Shown piece by piece: positions 9,644 to 18,113 of a DNA stretch of 32,855 bases; position 1 is the stretch's first letter; each line of letters starts with the position of its first letter. Source of the stretch: Bacteroidales bacterium. Its GTDB lineage: Bacteria > Bacteroidota > Bacteroidia > Bacteroidales > UBA12170. Made by a program: the position numbers and the translations under genes. Under the pieces are notes generated by a model, which worked only from the letters and a program-made list of their open reading frames with translations, ran no database searches and was not told the origin of the DNA. The DNA lies in contig JAOZUW010000013.1 in NCBI GenBank assembly GCA_029938465.1, positions 2,633 to 35,487 of the forward strand, read 5' to 3'.

Positions 9644-10627
9644 TTATTTATTAGATAAAAAGCTTTGTGCTATCTGAAGTGTTTTTTTAACTAATCTCAT
9701 ATATTGCTGAAGCTGAGGGTAATCTTCTCGGGCATATTTTAAAAACTGAAATGCCATACCCATTATTGCAGGAGTATTTAAAGCATTTAATAGATAAAAA
9801 CCTGATAAAGGTTTTATACCTCCACTAACTATGATTTCTTTATTCTTCAATAATTCAACTGGAAATGTATTGATAATTTCTATCATCTCATGAGCTGTAT
9901 GACCAATATTCACCAAATCACCCAACTGTTCCAAATCCATTTCCTGAGATCGCATCAGTTCTATTAAACTAAAACTAGTACCTCCTAAAGCTGCCAATTC
10001 AATTCCTGCAATATTAGAATCTAATAAGGCTTTTAAACTCTTAGGACCCATACCCTGCCCTACTTCTTTCACTATTAACGGAAATTCTATTTGCTCCAAT
10101 AGCAAGTTGATTGTTTCGATTGGAGGTTTTTTATAAATATCGCCCTCGGGCTGAAGTAACTCTTGAAGTGGGTTTACATGCAAGATTAAACCATCAGCCT
10201 GAAGTTTAAGAATAAGATTATTTATTTTGTCTACTTCGCCATTCTCCAATAGTTTCTCTACTTGTGCCACTCCCAGATTAGCCATTAGAGGTAAATCTGG
10301 TCCCATTATTTTACGAATATCAAAATCATCTAATCTATCGTTAGACTCTAACAAAGTACGACAAGATCCCAAACCCATTCCCATACCAAATTCGCTACAC
10401 GCCTTTGCCAAGTTCTGATTGATGTTTTTTGCTTCAGATGTACCACCAGTCATACTACTCACCCATAAAGGCAAGCTAAGCTCTTTATTTAAAAACTTCT
10501 GCTTTGGAAGGCTTTTTAATTCATTAGAAACCAAAATAGGTTCATAATTAAGTAGATCAGCTACTTCTTGCTCAAAAAGCTGAGCTTGATAAGCCAGGTT
10601 GATATGGTCTTTTTTACGGGATTGCAT
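9644..10627 (-). CDS. fni: Type 2 isopentenyl-diphosphate delta-isomerase (FMN-dependent)
   Basis: RKKDHINLAYQAQ; LSLPLWVSSMTGGT; GMGLGSCR; LILHVNPLQELLQPEGD; IVKEVGQGM; IVSGGIK. Confidence 0.92.
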   Translation of the reverse strand: MQSRKKDHINLAYQAQLFEQEVADLLNYEPILVSNELKSLPKQKFLNKELSLPLWVSSMTGGTSEAKNINQNLAKACSEFGMGMGLGSCRTLLESNDRLDDFDIRKIMGPDLPLMANLGVAQVEKLLENGEVDKINNLILKLQADGLILHVNPLQELLQPEGDIYKKPPIETINLLLEQIEFPLIVKEVGQGMGPKSLKALLDSNIAGIELAALGGTSFSLIELMRSQEMDLEQLGDLVNIGHTAHEMIEIINTFPVELLKNKEIIVSGGIKPLSGFYLLNALNTPAIMGMAFQFLKYAREDYPQLQQYMRLVKKTLQIAQSFLSNK

Positions 10628-10691
10628 ATTTCTAATTTTATACTGCGAATATAAGGAAATGTGATGGTATTTTGGGGAAGTATTTCTAATC

Positions 10692-12041
10692 CTATCTCCT
10701 TTTATTCTTATTATTCATGTTTTTATCACCTCGGGTTTGAGCTTTCTTATATTTTTTCTTTTTAAATTTATAAGAACCTCCCTGGTTGACTTTTTTGTTT
10801 TTTTCTTTCTTTTCGTGAAAAGCAGCTCTAGATGGATCTATAATAGTTTTTTGAGGTGTATTTATTTCTAACATTTTTGGGCGTTCCTCTGGAGTAAGCT
10901 CATTGGATATTTCTACCGTTGAAGGAAAATCAATCATAGGTATTTTATAATCCATTAAAGTTTCGATCGCCTCTTTTGCTTTTTCTTCACTTTCGGTATA
11001 AAACAATATGGATTTACCCATTTTTTTTGCTCTTCCTGTTCTACCTATACGATGCATATAATTCTCTGGATATTTTGGAGTATTGAAATTGATAACATGA
11101 GTAATCATTTCTAAATCCAAACCACGCGCCATCACATCAGTAGAGACTAGAACTCTGGTTAAGCCTTCTTCAAATTCCCGAATAGATTTAAATCTGTAAT
11201 TCTGTGATTTATTAGAGTGTATCACAGAAACATCCGAACCATAATCTAATTCCATAGCTTCATAAATCTTATCCGCACTCTTTTTATCGGGAGCAAATAC
11301 CAGAACCTTAGCAAATTCTTCTTTGTTTTTAACTATTTTCTTCAGCAAATTTATCTTGGTATAAAAATTCTTTACTACATAACACTGTTGCTCAATATTA
11401 TCTAAAGGAGTACCACTCACAGCTATAGATACCTTTCTAGGTTTTGTAAAAAAATCGTCAATCAAAATATCTATTTCCTCTGTCATAGTAGCCGAAAACA
11501 TAATATTTTGTCGGCGCTCTTTCATGATTTCAAAAATATTGGTCAGTTGATAACGAAAACCCAGATCCAACATCACATCAACCTCGTCAATCACTAATTT
11601 TTTTACAGAATTTAGTTTTAAAACTCCCGTGAGTGCTAAATCGTAAAGACGTCCTGGAGTAGCTACTAAAATATCGCATCCTTGTACTACTGTATGTTTT
11701 TGGGTATTAATATTTGTTCCACCATAAACACCTAATACACGTACATTAATGTATGGAGTCAAACTTTCAATCATTTCTAGCACTTGTATTACCAATTCCC
11801 TGGTAGGCACTAATACTAAGACTCTTGGCGAAATCTGCTCTGAATATTTCAAATCCCGTAATATGGGTAACATATAAGCTACAGTCTTACCTGTACCTGT
11901 TTGAGATATCCCCACCACATCATTACCCGAAAGAACTGCAGGATAAGCTTCAATTTGTATGGGGGTTGGATTTTCAAATCCCAAATCATCAATAGCATTT
12001 AGCAATGGTTTTGATAGATTTAATTGTTCAAAAGTCTTCAT
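10692..12041 (-). CDS. DEAD-box ATP-dependent RNA helicase
   Basis: GISQTGTGKTVAYMLP, VPTRELV, VATPGRLYD, VIDEVDVML (DEVD), FSATMT, HRIGRTGRA; basic C-terminal tail. Confidence 0.93.
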   Translation of the reverse strand: MKTFEQLNLSKPLLNAIDDLGFENPTPIQIEAYPAVLSGNDVVGISQTGTGKTVAYMLPILRDLKYSEQISPRVLVLVPTRELVIQVLEMIESLTPYINVRVLGVYGGTNINTQKHTVVQGCDILVATPGRLYDLALTGVLKLNSVKKLVIDEVDVMLDLGFRYQLTNIFEIMKERRQNIMFSATMTEEIDILIDDFFTKPRKVSIAVSGTPLDNIEQQCYVVKNFYTKINLLKKIVKNKEEFAKVLVFAPDKKSADKIYEAMELDYGSDVSVIHSNKSQNYRFKSIREFEEGLTRVLVSTDVMARGLDLEMITHVINFNTPKYPENYMHRIGRTGRAKKMGKSILFYTESEEKAKEAIETLMDYKIPMIDFPSTVEISNELTPEERPKMLEINTPQKTIIDPSRAAFHEKKEKNKKVNQGGSYKFKKKKYKKAQTRGDKNMNNKNKRR

Positions 12042-12110
12042 TGAAATTTTTTTTGCAAAAGTACAGCTAATTTAGTTTCTAAATAAACTTATGAAAATTA
12101 GAATTGGTAT

Positions 12111-14369
12111 TTATCTGTTCGGAAATTTCTGCTTCATTACTAGATGCAATTTCTCAGCTTCACTTTCATATTTATTCTGAATATAAAAATTTAGCAAATT
12201 AGAATAACTTGTGAAATTATCCTGATCCTTTCCAATGGCTATTAATAAATACTTCTCAGCTCTTTTCTTATCTTCAAAGAAATCGTAAAGCATAGCAATA
12301 TTATAATCTACTCTTCCATTTAATGGCATCAATTTACTAGCTTTAATCAGATACTCTAATGATCTTTGATACTTTCCGTTTTCAGATAATATCAAACCAT
12401 AATTATATAAAGCATCGGGATTTGTTGGGAACTCAGCTACATACTTCTCAAGTATTTCTTCCGATTTCAGTGGCAATCCTATGGCACTGTACAAATAGGA
12501 TAAATTCATTTTAGCCACATACAACTCCTCATCTTGTGTTATTGCTTTTAAATAATACTGCTCTGATTTTTTAAAATCTTTATGTTGATAATAATAATTG
12601 GCCAGATTAAACTTCCCAATGGGAAAGTCAGCATTATATTTTAAAACTTCCAGTTGTTCCACCTTTACATTCTCAAAAACTTCTTTGTAATTTTTTGGAA
12701 TTAGAGTAGAATCCAAATAAGAAAGTCTATTTGCAACTTCAAGCCTAACTGCTTTAGTTTCATCGTATAATAAAGGAAATAAGTATTCTAAATCCTCTTC
12801 TGTTTCCAAATTAAATCTAGTTATTGCAGCAATACGAATAGCAGGCTCTATATTTTTTAAAGACTGTTTTATTAACTGATTATTTACTGAATCATCACTC
12901 AAATAAGCTAAAGCTAAACTTTTAATATTTGCAGGATATAAATCGTCTTTAATAATATCTTTCAGATCATTATCTGCCCCCTTTATTCCATCAATGGCAT
13001 CAGAGAAATGTGCACCATACTGAGAAGGTCGACTTTCTCCAAACCATTTTTCAATATGATTTTGAGCCCAGGCATTACTTTCCTCCTTATGGCATTGATT
13101 ACAAGCATTAGGACTTCCGTTTTTTTCTGACAAATCGGGGCGAGGAATTCTAAAACTATGATCTCGGCGATAGTCTACCCCCATATAATTCTGCCCATGC
13201 ATATGACAATTAATACATTCGGTACCAGATCCTACTTCAAATTTCACTCCTGCATCAGAAAAAAGAGCTTCTCCTATTTCACCATAATCCTTATGAAAAG
13301 TATGGGTTTTTGTGTTATAATCTTGAGCTTTATGACATTGTAAACAAAGGGCATTACCTTCCAAGATTAATTGTCCGGAATGTACATTATGACAATCGTT
13401 ACACTTAACCTCTTCCATATACATTCGGCTCTGAGTAAAAGAAGCATATACATAGTCTTCTTCTTTTATTTGTCCGTCGATATGCCAATTGGGTTCCCCA
13501 GGAAGAACTGGATTAATATGATTGTAAATACTTTTGGAATGAGGATCAAAATCACCCATAATACTCCTACGAGAGTGACATCGAGCACAATTATCTATAT
13601 ATTGTTTATTATCGATACCACTTGTCTGTATAGGCAATCCGTAGTTGATAAAATCCTGACGTGCATAATCTGCTAAATTAGCCCATTTCAAATGCTTAGA
13701 TGCCGGACCATGGCAAGCTTCGCAGCTTACATCTATCTCCGACCAAGTAGTGTGATAGCTATCTGTTTCAACATTATAGCCTTTTTTCAAGTTGGTTGAA
13801 TGACAATCGGCACACATGGAATTCCAGTTTTGCGCCTGATTGGTCCAATGCAACCAATTGGTGTGGGTGACCGACATTCCTTGATAAACACTATCAGCCA
13901 TATAATACCACAAGCTATCTTTACTATTCCATGTTAATGCCAGAGTTTGCAAGCGCCCCCCTTCAAACTCCACTAAATATTGCTGTAAAGGGTAATGTCC
14001 AAATACATATTTCACTTCATATTCCTGCATTTTCCCTTGATCTCCATCAGTAAAAACAAAGAATTTACTATTTCTCTTATAAAATTTATGCTTTTGATTA
14101 TTCCTAAGTAAAACTACATCATTAAAATCACCCAAAACAGTCGTATCATTAGCATAATCCATAGCTAAATCATGATCTGAACCTACCCAATCGTTATACT
14201 CGGCTTCATGGCACTCTACACAAGCTTCTTTGCCCACATATTCCGAATTAATATTTATCGGAGTCCTATCAGAAAAATATATTTGTATTAACATATAAAT
14301 AGGCAGTAGTAGCAAAACTACTAATGTAAGAATGCCAATAGCACTATTATATTTCTTTTGGTCAATCAT
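12111..14369 (-). CDS. Octaheme c-type cytochrome with HEAT-like and TPR C-terminal region
   Basis: Eight CxxCH motifs (CVECH, CADCH, CEACH, CARCH, CNDCH, CLQCH, CINCH, CNQCH); N-terminal TM segment; C-terminal TPR-like LANYYYQHKDFKKSEQYYLKAITQDEELYVAKMNLSYLYSAIG. Confidence 0.9.
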   Translation of the reverse strand: MIDQKKYNSAIGILTLVVLLLLPIYMLIQIYFSDRTPININSEYVGKEACVECHEAEYNDWVGSDHDLAMDYANDTTVLGDFNDVVLLRNNQKHKFYKRNSKFFVFTDGDQGKMQEYEVKYVFGHYPLQQYLVEFEGGRLQTLALTWNSKDSLWYYMADSVYQGMSVTHTNWLHWTNQAQNWNSMCADCHSTNLKKGYNVETDSYHTTWSEIDVSCEACHGPASKHLKWANLADYARQDFINYGLPIQTSGIDNKQYIDNCARCHSRRSIMGDFDPHSKSIYNHINPVLPGEPNWHIDGQIKEEDYVYASFTQSRMYMEEVKCNDCHNVHSGQLILEGNALCLQCHKAQDYNTKTHTFHKDYGEIGEALFSDAGVKFEVGSGTECINCHMHGQNYMGVDYRRDHSFRIPRPDLSEKNGSPNACNQCHKEESNAWAQNHIEKWFGESRPSQYGAHFSDAIDGIKGADNDLKDIIKDDLYPANIKSLALAYLSDDSVNNQLIKQSLKNIEPAIRIAAITRFNLETEEDLEYLFPLLYDETKAVRLEVANRLSYLDSTLIPKNYKEVFENVKVEQLEVLKYNADFPIGKFNLANYYYQHKDFKKSEQYYLKAITQDEELYVAKMNLSYLYSAIGLPLKSEEILEKYVAEFPTNPDALYNYGLILSENGKYQRSLEYLIKASKLMPLNGRVDYNIAMLYDFFEDKKRAEKYLLIAIGKDQDNFTSYSNLLNFYIQNKYESEAEKLHLVMKQKFPNR

Positions 14370-14834
14370 TTATACATAAGTTATTTGCGATGTTTGGAAA
14401 TCTTTTCTTTTGATGGGCTTATGGATATCCACAAATACTTCACCTTTAACTATGCTAATGGGGAAAATATCTAAAGCTCTTGTAGCTGGTGGTGACTCTA
14501 CTTCACCAAATTTATTAAATGATGAAGCATGACAAGGGCATTCAAAACCATTATCATTAGCCTGAACAATACAACCCAAATGTGTGCATTTTACCGACAA
14601 GGCTAATAATCCACCATCTTCAAGCACTGATAATTGAAATTTAGCTGATCCGAAAGGATAGATTTTATTTTTTTCCAAACTATCTAACCTACCCACTTTG
14701 TATAGCTGATTATCGCCATTATTGATGTTCTTGTTTTTAAGTGCATCAAAGGTTAAATAGCCTGCTTCTAATGCCACTAATGCTAGTGCTGTTTTCTTTA
14801 TGAAATTTTTTCTGTTCATCTTTTTTTGAACCAT
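14370..14834 (-). CDS. Rieske [2Fe-2S] protein; likely true start is the second Met at 14819
   Basis: CTHLGCIVQANDNGFECPCHASSFNKFGEV Rieske cluster motifs; N-terminal membrane anchor. Confidence 0.92.
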   Translation of the reverse strand: MVQKKMNRKNFIKKTALALVALEAGYLTFDALKNKNINNGDNQLYKVGRLDSLEKNKIYPFGSAKFQLSVLEDGGLLALSVKCTHLGCIVQANDNGFECPCHASSFNKFGEVESPPATRALDIFPISIVKGEVFVDIHKPIKRKDFQTSQITYV

Positions 14835-14894
14835 TAAGAAGTTAAGATTAATTAAGAGTATTATCTCTTAATGTGCCTTAATGCCTTTATGGTT
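14829..14894. repeat. Hairpin repeat copy 1
   Basis: AACCATTAAGAAGTTAAGATTAATTAAGAG / CTCTTAATGTGCCTTAATGCCTTTATGGTT form an imperfect ~30-bp stem. Confidence 0.9.
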
Positions 14895-14914
14895 GGTTTC
14901 CTTCTTTATTCTTG

Positions 14915-14979
14915 AACCATTAAGAAGTTAAGATTAATTAAGGGTATATCTCTTAATGTGCCTTAATGCCTTTATGGTT
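14915..14979. repeat. Hairpin repeat copy 2 (tandem, ~86-bp period)
   Basis: Near-identical to copy 1, including the linker ggtttccttctttattctt. Confidence 0.9.
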
Positions 14980-14999
14980 AGTTTCCTTCTTTATTCTTG

Positions 15000-15064
15000 A
15001 ACCATTAAATAGTTAAGATTCATTAAGGGTATATCTCTTAATGTGCCTTAATGCCTTTATGGTT
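15000..15064. repeat. Hairpin repeat copy 3 (tandem, ~85-bp period)
   Basis: Near-identical to copies 1 and 2; ends 5 bp from the GxxExxY stop codon. Confidence 0.9.
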
Positions 15065-15069
15065 AGTTT

Positions 15070-15480
15070 TTAATCATCTAACCCCTTAAAATATTCATTA
15101 ACAAATGGTTTCATTGACTTAGAGATATTATCAGTAAAAAAGTTTATCAATAAGCCTTGTGGTTTTTCCAGAAGTTTCATATAAGTTAATAGTTGTGCTT
15201 CATGAACAGGTAAAACTTTCTCAATAGCCTTTAATTCAACTATTACTAAATCATCAACCAACAGATCTAATCGTAATTCAGTATCCATTTCTAGACCTTT
15301 ATAGCTAACAGGAACAATTACTTGCTGTTTCACATTATAACCTTGTAATTTCAATTCATACTTCAAGCATTTTTCATAAACACTTTCCAACAAACCTGGT
15401 CCAAGTTGTTTATGTACTTCAATTGCACAACCAACAATTCTATAAGATAAATCTGTTACGTCTTCTTTTGTTAAACTCAT
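15070..15480 (-). CDS. GxxExxY family protein (PD-(D/E)XK nuclease-like)
   Basis: GPGLLESVYEKCLKYEL (GxxExxY) and RLDLLVDDLVIVELKAIE (D...ExK) motifs. Confidence 0.9.
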   Translation of the reverse strand: MSLTKEDVTDLSYRIVGCAIEVHKQLGPGLLESVYEKCLKYELKLQGYNVKQQVIVPVSYKGLEMDTELRLDLLVDDLVIVELKAIEKVLPVHEAQLLTYMKLLEKPQGLLINFFTDNISKSMKPFVNEYFKGLDD

Positions 15481-15496
15481 CTCTTATTCAATTTTT

Positions 15497-15561
15497 AACC
15501 ATTAAGAAGTTAAGACTAGTTAAAGGTGTATTTCTTAATATTCCTTAATGCCTTAATGGTT
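15497..15561. repeat. Hairpin repeat copy 4, on the 5' side of the GxxExxY gene
   Basis: aaccattaagaagttaagactagttaaagg...ccttaatgccttaatggtt; diverged copy of the same hairpin. Confidence 0.88.
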
Positions 15562-15569
15562 GGTTTTTA

Positions 15570-16838
15570 TTATATCAACAACATCCCCTCTCCTCTAAAC
15601 CAAACACCAATAATACTCATCACCATATACGAAACAAATATCATAGTAGTTATGGCCATTATTATTTCGAATTTATCAGCTGACATTGTTTTCCACAGGG
15701 TAAAAACAAATATAGCTGTGGGTATCATATACAATAATAGAGGAATAAGACCGGTACTAATAAACAATAACATGTCCAATTCATTCAATTGTAGTCCATA
15801 TTCTAATAAAATAATCATTAGTATTGTTAGAACTACAGAAAACACTATTGACCAAAGAATAATTCTCTTTCCCTTTGGTGAGTAAAACCAAACACCTACC
15901 TTTTCTTTTTCAATACTCCGCTTAGGAATTGCATAGAAGAACAAACCTAGGGATAAAGGAATAATAAAAGTGGCAATTATTGGATGTAAATTGATTAATA
16001 GCTCCTGAATTCCCATAAAATACCAAGGTGCTTTGCTTGGATTTGGGCTTATCATTGGGTTGGCCTTTTCTAATAAAGGCGCATCAAAAAACATAGAAAA
16101 AAGTAAAAGAGACGCAATTAATGCTAATCCTACAAAGATTTCTTTTGAAATAAGTTCAGGATTTACATTTACCATATTTTGTTTATCGCTATTAGCAACT
16201 GTTATCCCTTTAGCTTTACGAATTAACCAAAAATGCAGTACCACAAATACCATAAACATAAGAGGCAAAAAAGCCGTATGGAAATTATAAAAATTCAACA
16301 ACGTATTGGAATTAACCATTTCGCCACCCCGTATGATGTTTGCTATATCTTCTCCTATAAATGGAAAATACTCCAAAATATTTGTCATAATAGTTACAGC
16401 CCAGTATGACAATTGATCCCAAGGTAATAGATAACCCGTAAAATTGAAAGCCAAAACAATCATAAAAAGGACTAAGCCATAATACCAATTCTTTTTTCGT
16501 TCATAATAAATCGAAGTGGAATAAAAAACCCGCAGCAAATGCAAAAACGCTGTAATTACCATCAACATAGCACTCCAATGATGCATATTTCTTAAAAGCA
16601 CGCCAAAGAGACTGTTATACTGTAAAGCCAAGATAGAATCATAGGCATCGACAGGTGTAGGCACATAGCTAAAACGCAATAGTAACCCAGTGATAGCCAA
16701 TATGATAAAAAGCAGTGTATTTATACCACCCAGACCAAAAGTTCGTGTATAGTTTAAGGCTTGCTCATTTACCTTTTTTGGGTGCAAATGCAACAGAAAA
16801 CTTGTAAAAACGGAATTTTTAATATTATTATTAGCCAC
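15570..16838 (-). CDS. Cytochrome b (bc1/b6f-type) of a Rieske/cyt b complex
   Basis: HHWSAMLMVITAFLHLLRVF, GYLLPWDQLSYWAVTI, FHTAFLPLMFMVFVVLHFWLIRK, PWYFMGIQELL; multiple TM helices. Confidence 0.92.
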   Translation of the reverse strand: MANNNIKNSVFTSFLLHLHPKKVNEQALNYTRTFGLGGINTLLFIILAITGLLLRFSYVPTPVDAYDSILALQYNSLFGVLLRNMHHWSAMLMVITAFLHLLRVFYSTSIYYERKKNWYYGLVLFMIVLAFNFTGYLLPWDQLSYWAVTIMTNILEYFPFIGEDIANIIRGGEMVNSNTLLNFYNFHTAFLPLMFMVFVVLHFWLIRKAKGITVANSDKQNMVNVNPELISKEIFVGLALIASLLLFSMFFDAPLLEKANPMISPNPSKAPWYFMGIQELLINLHPIIATFIIPLSLGLFFYAIPKRSIEKEKVGVWFYSPKGKRIILWSIVFSVVLTILMIILLEYGLQLNELDMLLFISTGLIPLLLYMIPTAIFVFTLWKTMSADKFEIIMAITTMIFVSYMVMSIIGVWFRGEGMLLI

Positions 16839-16938
16839 TTTTATTATTATTGACCAAAGATAGAATTAATTACCTAATTTAATCAATAAACCAATACTTA
16901 AAGCACTTTAAAGAGGAGAAATATGGGCAGTTAATAAA

Positions 16939-17469
16939 CTAAAAAGCCCAGCCCACACTAAAACCTAAGTAAGGTGTTATATCATAGTTTTCATAAAGCG
17001 GAACACCTGAAACACGGAAAAGCGGATTTGCATAAACTCTTAAAACTAACTGCTGTTTTACATGCTTTCGGAAACCTATAATTGGAGCTATTTGATAGGA
17101 ATAGAGCTTTTCTTGTTCAGCAGTTGCTGAACTGGTACCAGCCCAATACACTCCTCCAATCCCCAATTCAAAGAAACTACTCTTTTTACCATAATTAATT
17201 GTCAATTGGTGTGGAATACTCAATCCGCCAGAAAAAGGAACTGATCCAATTCCCACTGATGCATTTAGGAAATAATTAGATTTTATGAGTAATACACGAC
17301 CATAATTAATGGAGATACCTAATCCCATACCTGCAACTGTAAATTCTACATTATTCTTCTCAATGGGAAGAACTTGTTTTTTATTATTGTTTTCTTGTGC
17401 TAATAACGAAAAGGAAACAAGTAGCAATACTAATACTATAAAACTCTGATATTTCTTAATATTCTTCAT
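16939..17469 (-). CDS. Hypothetical secreted/outer-membrane beta-barrel-like protein
   Basis: Signal peptide MKNIKKYQSFIVLVLLLVSFSLLAQ; aromatic-ended amphipathic strands (FELGIGGVYWAG, YLGFSVGWAF). Confidence 0.6.
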   Translation of the reverse strand: MKNIKKYQSFIVLVLLLVSFSLLAQENNNKKQVLPIEKNNVEFTVAGMGLGISINYGRVLLIKSNYFLNASVGIGSVPFSGGLSIPHQLTINYGKKSSFFELGIGGVYWAGTSSATAEQEKLYSYQIAPIIGFRKHVKQQLVLRVYANPLFRVSGVPLYENYDITPYLGFSVGWAF

Positions 17470-17661
17470 AACTCTCTTTTTTTTTACAAGACCTCAACTT
17501 TTTATAAAGTTGCCTGAATATTTGTAAACTTTTATTTCAAAGATTGAAATAATTAAGCTTACAATTAATTATTATCTTAGCCACCTCAAATGATAGAATA
17601 TAATTTGAAAGATCTGTTAAAATCTCTTTCATTTAACTAGTAATAAATAAAAAAATAAGAT

Positions 17662-17997
17662 ATGGAGTTTACACTACTTGAAAAACAAGCAATAACTAAA
17701 ATAATTCTTGACCTTGCAAATGTTGACGGAGAGGTTTCTGATGAAGAAGTGCATTATATAGAGGTTTTAAAAAAGCATTTAAACACCTCTTGGGAAGAAA
17801 TGATTAAAGGCACCAAACTTAACTATACTAAAAGCATAACAGTTATTCAAGATATGGATAATATAAAGAAAAATGCATTTGCTTTAATGATGAGTGAGAT
17901 GATTGCGGCAGATGGTATTCGAGATCAGAAAGAAATGAAAATCTTTTTATCTGTTATTAAGGAAGCTGGTATTCAGCTCCCTGATTTTAACAACTAA
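17662..17997 (+). CDS. TerB-like domain protein
   Basis: ILDLANVDGEVSDEEVHYIEVL and MSEMIAADGIRDQKEMKIF acidic paired motifs typical of TerB-like folds. Confidence 0.65.
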   Translation: MEFTLLEKQAITKIILDLANVDGEVSDEEVHYIEVLKKHLNTSWEEMIKGTKLNYTKSITVIQDMDNIKKNAFALMMSEMIAADGIRDQKEMKIFLSVIKEAGIQLPDFNN

Positions 17998-18113
17998 AAA
18001 AAATAAATATATTTTTTTATTTCAACTCGTCACTAATCCTTTAACATCCAAGAAAGGTATTTTTTACATCATACCGAAACAATAAGCTTTGAGTCGTATT
18101 AAACTTTGTATTT

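Noticed and set aside
13371-13676. Plus-strand ORF of 101 aa
   Set aside because: Antisense to the octaheme cytochrome heme-binding region; no domain features.
14829-15064. Tandem ~85-bp repeats as a possible CRISPR array
   Set aside because: The whole unit including linker is repeated, there are no unique spacers, and units are longer than typical CRISPR repeats; hairpin element is a better explanation.
15526-15885. Plus-strand ORF of 119 aa
   Set aside because: Overlaps antisense with cytochrome b C-terminus and hairpin repeat copy 4; no recognisable features.
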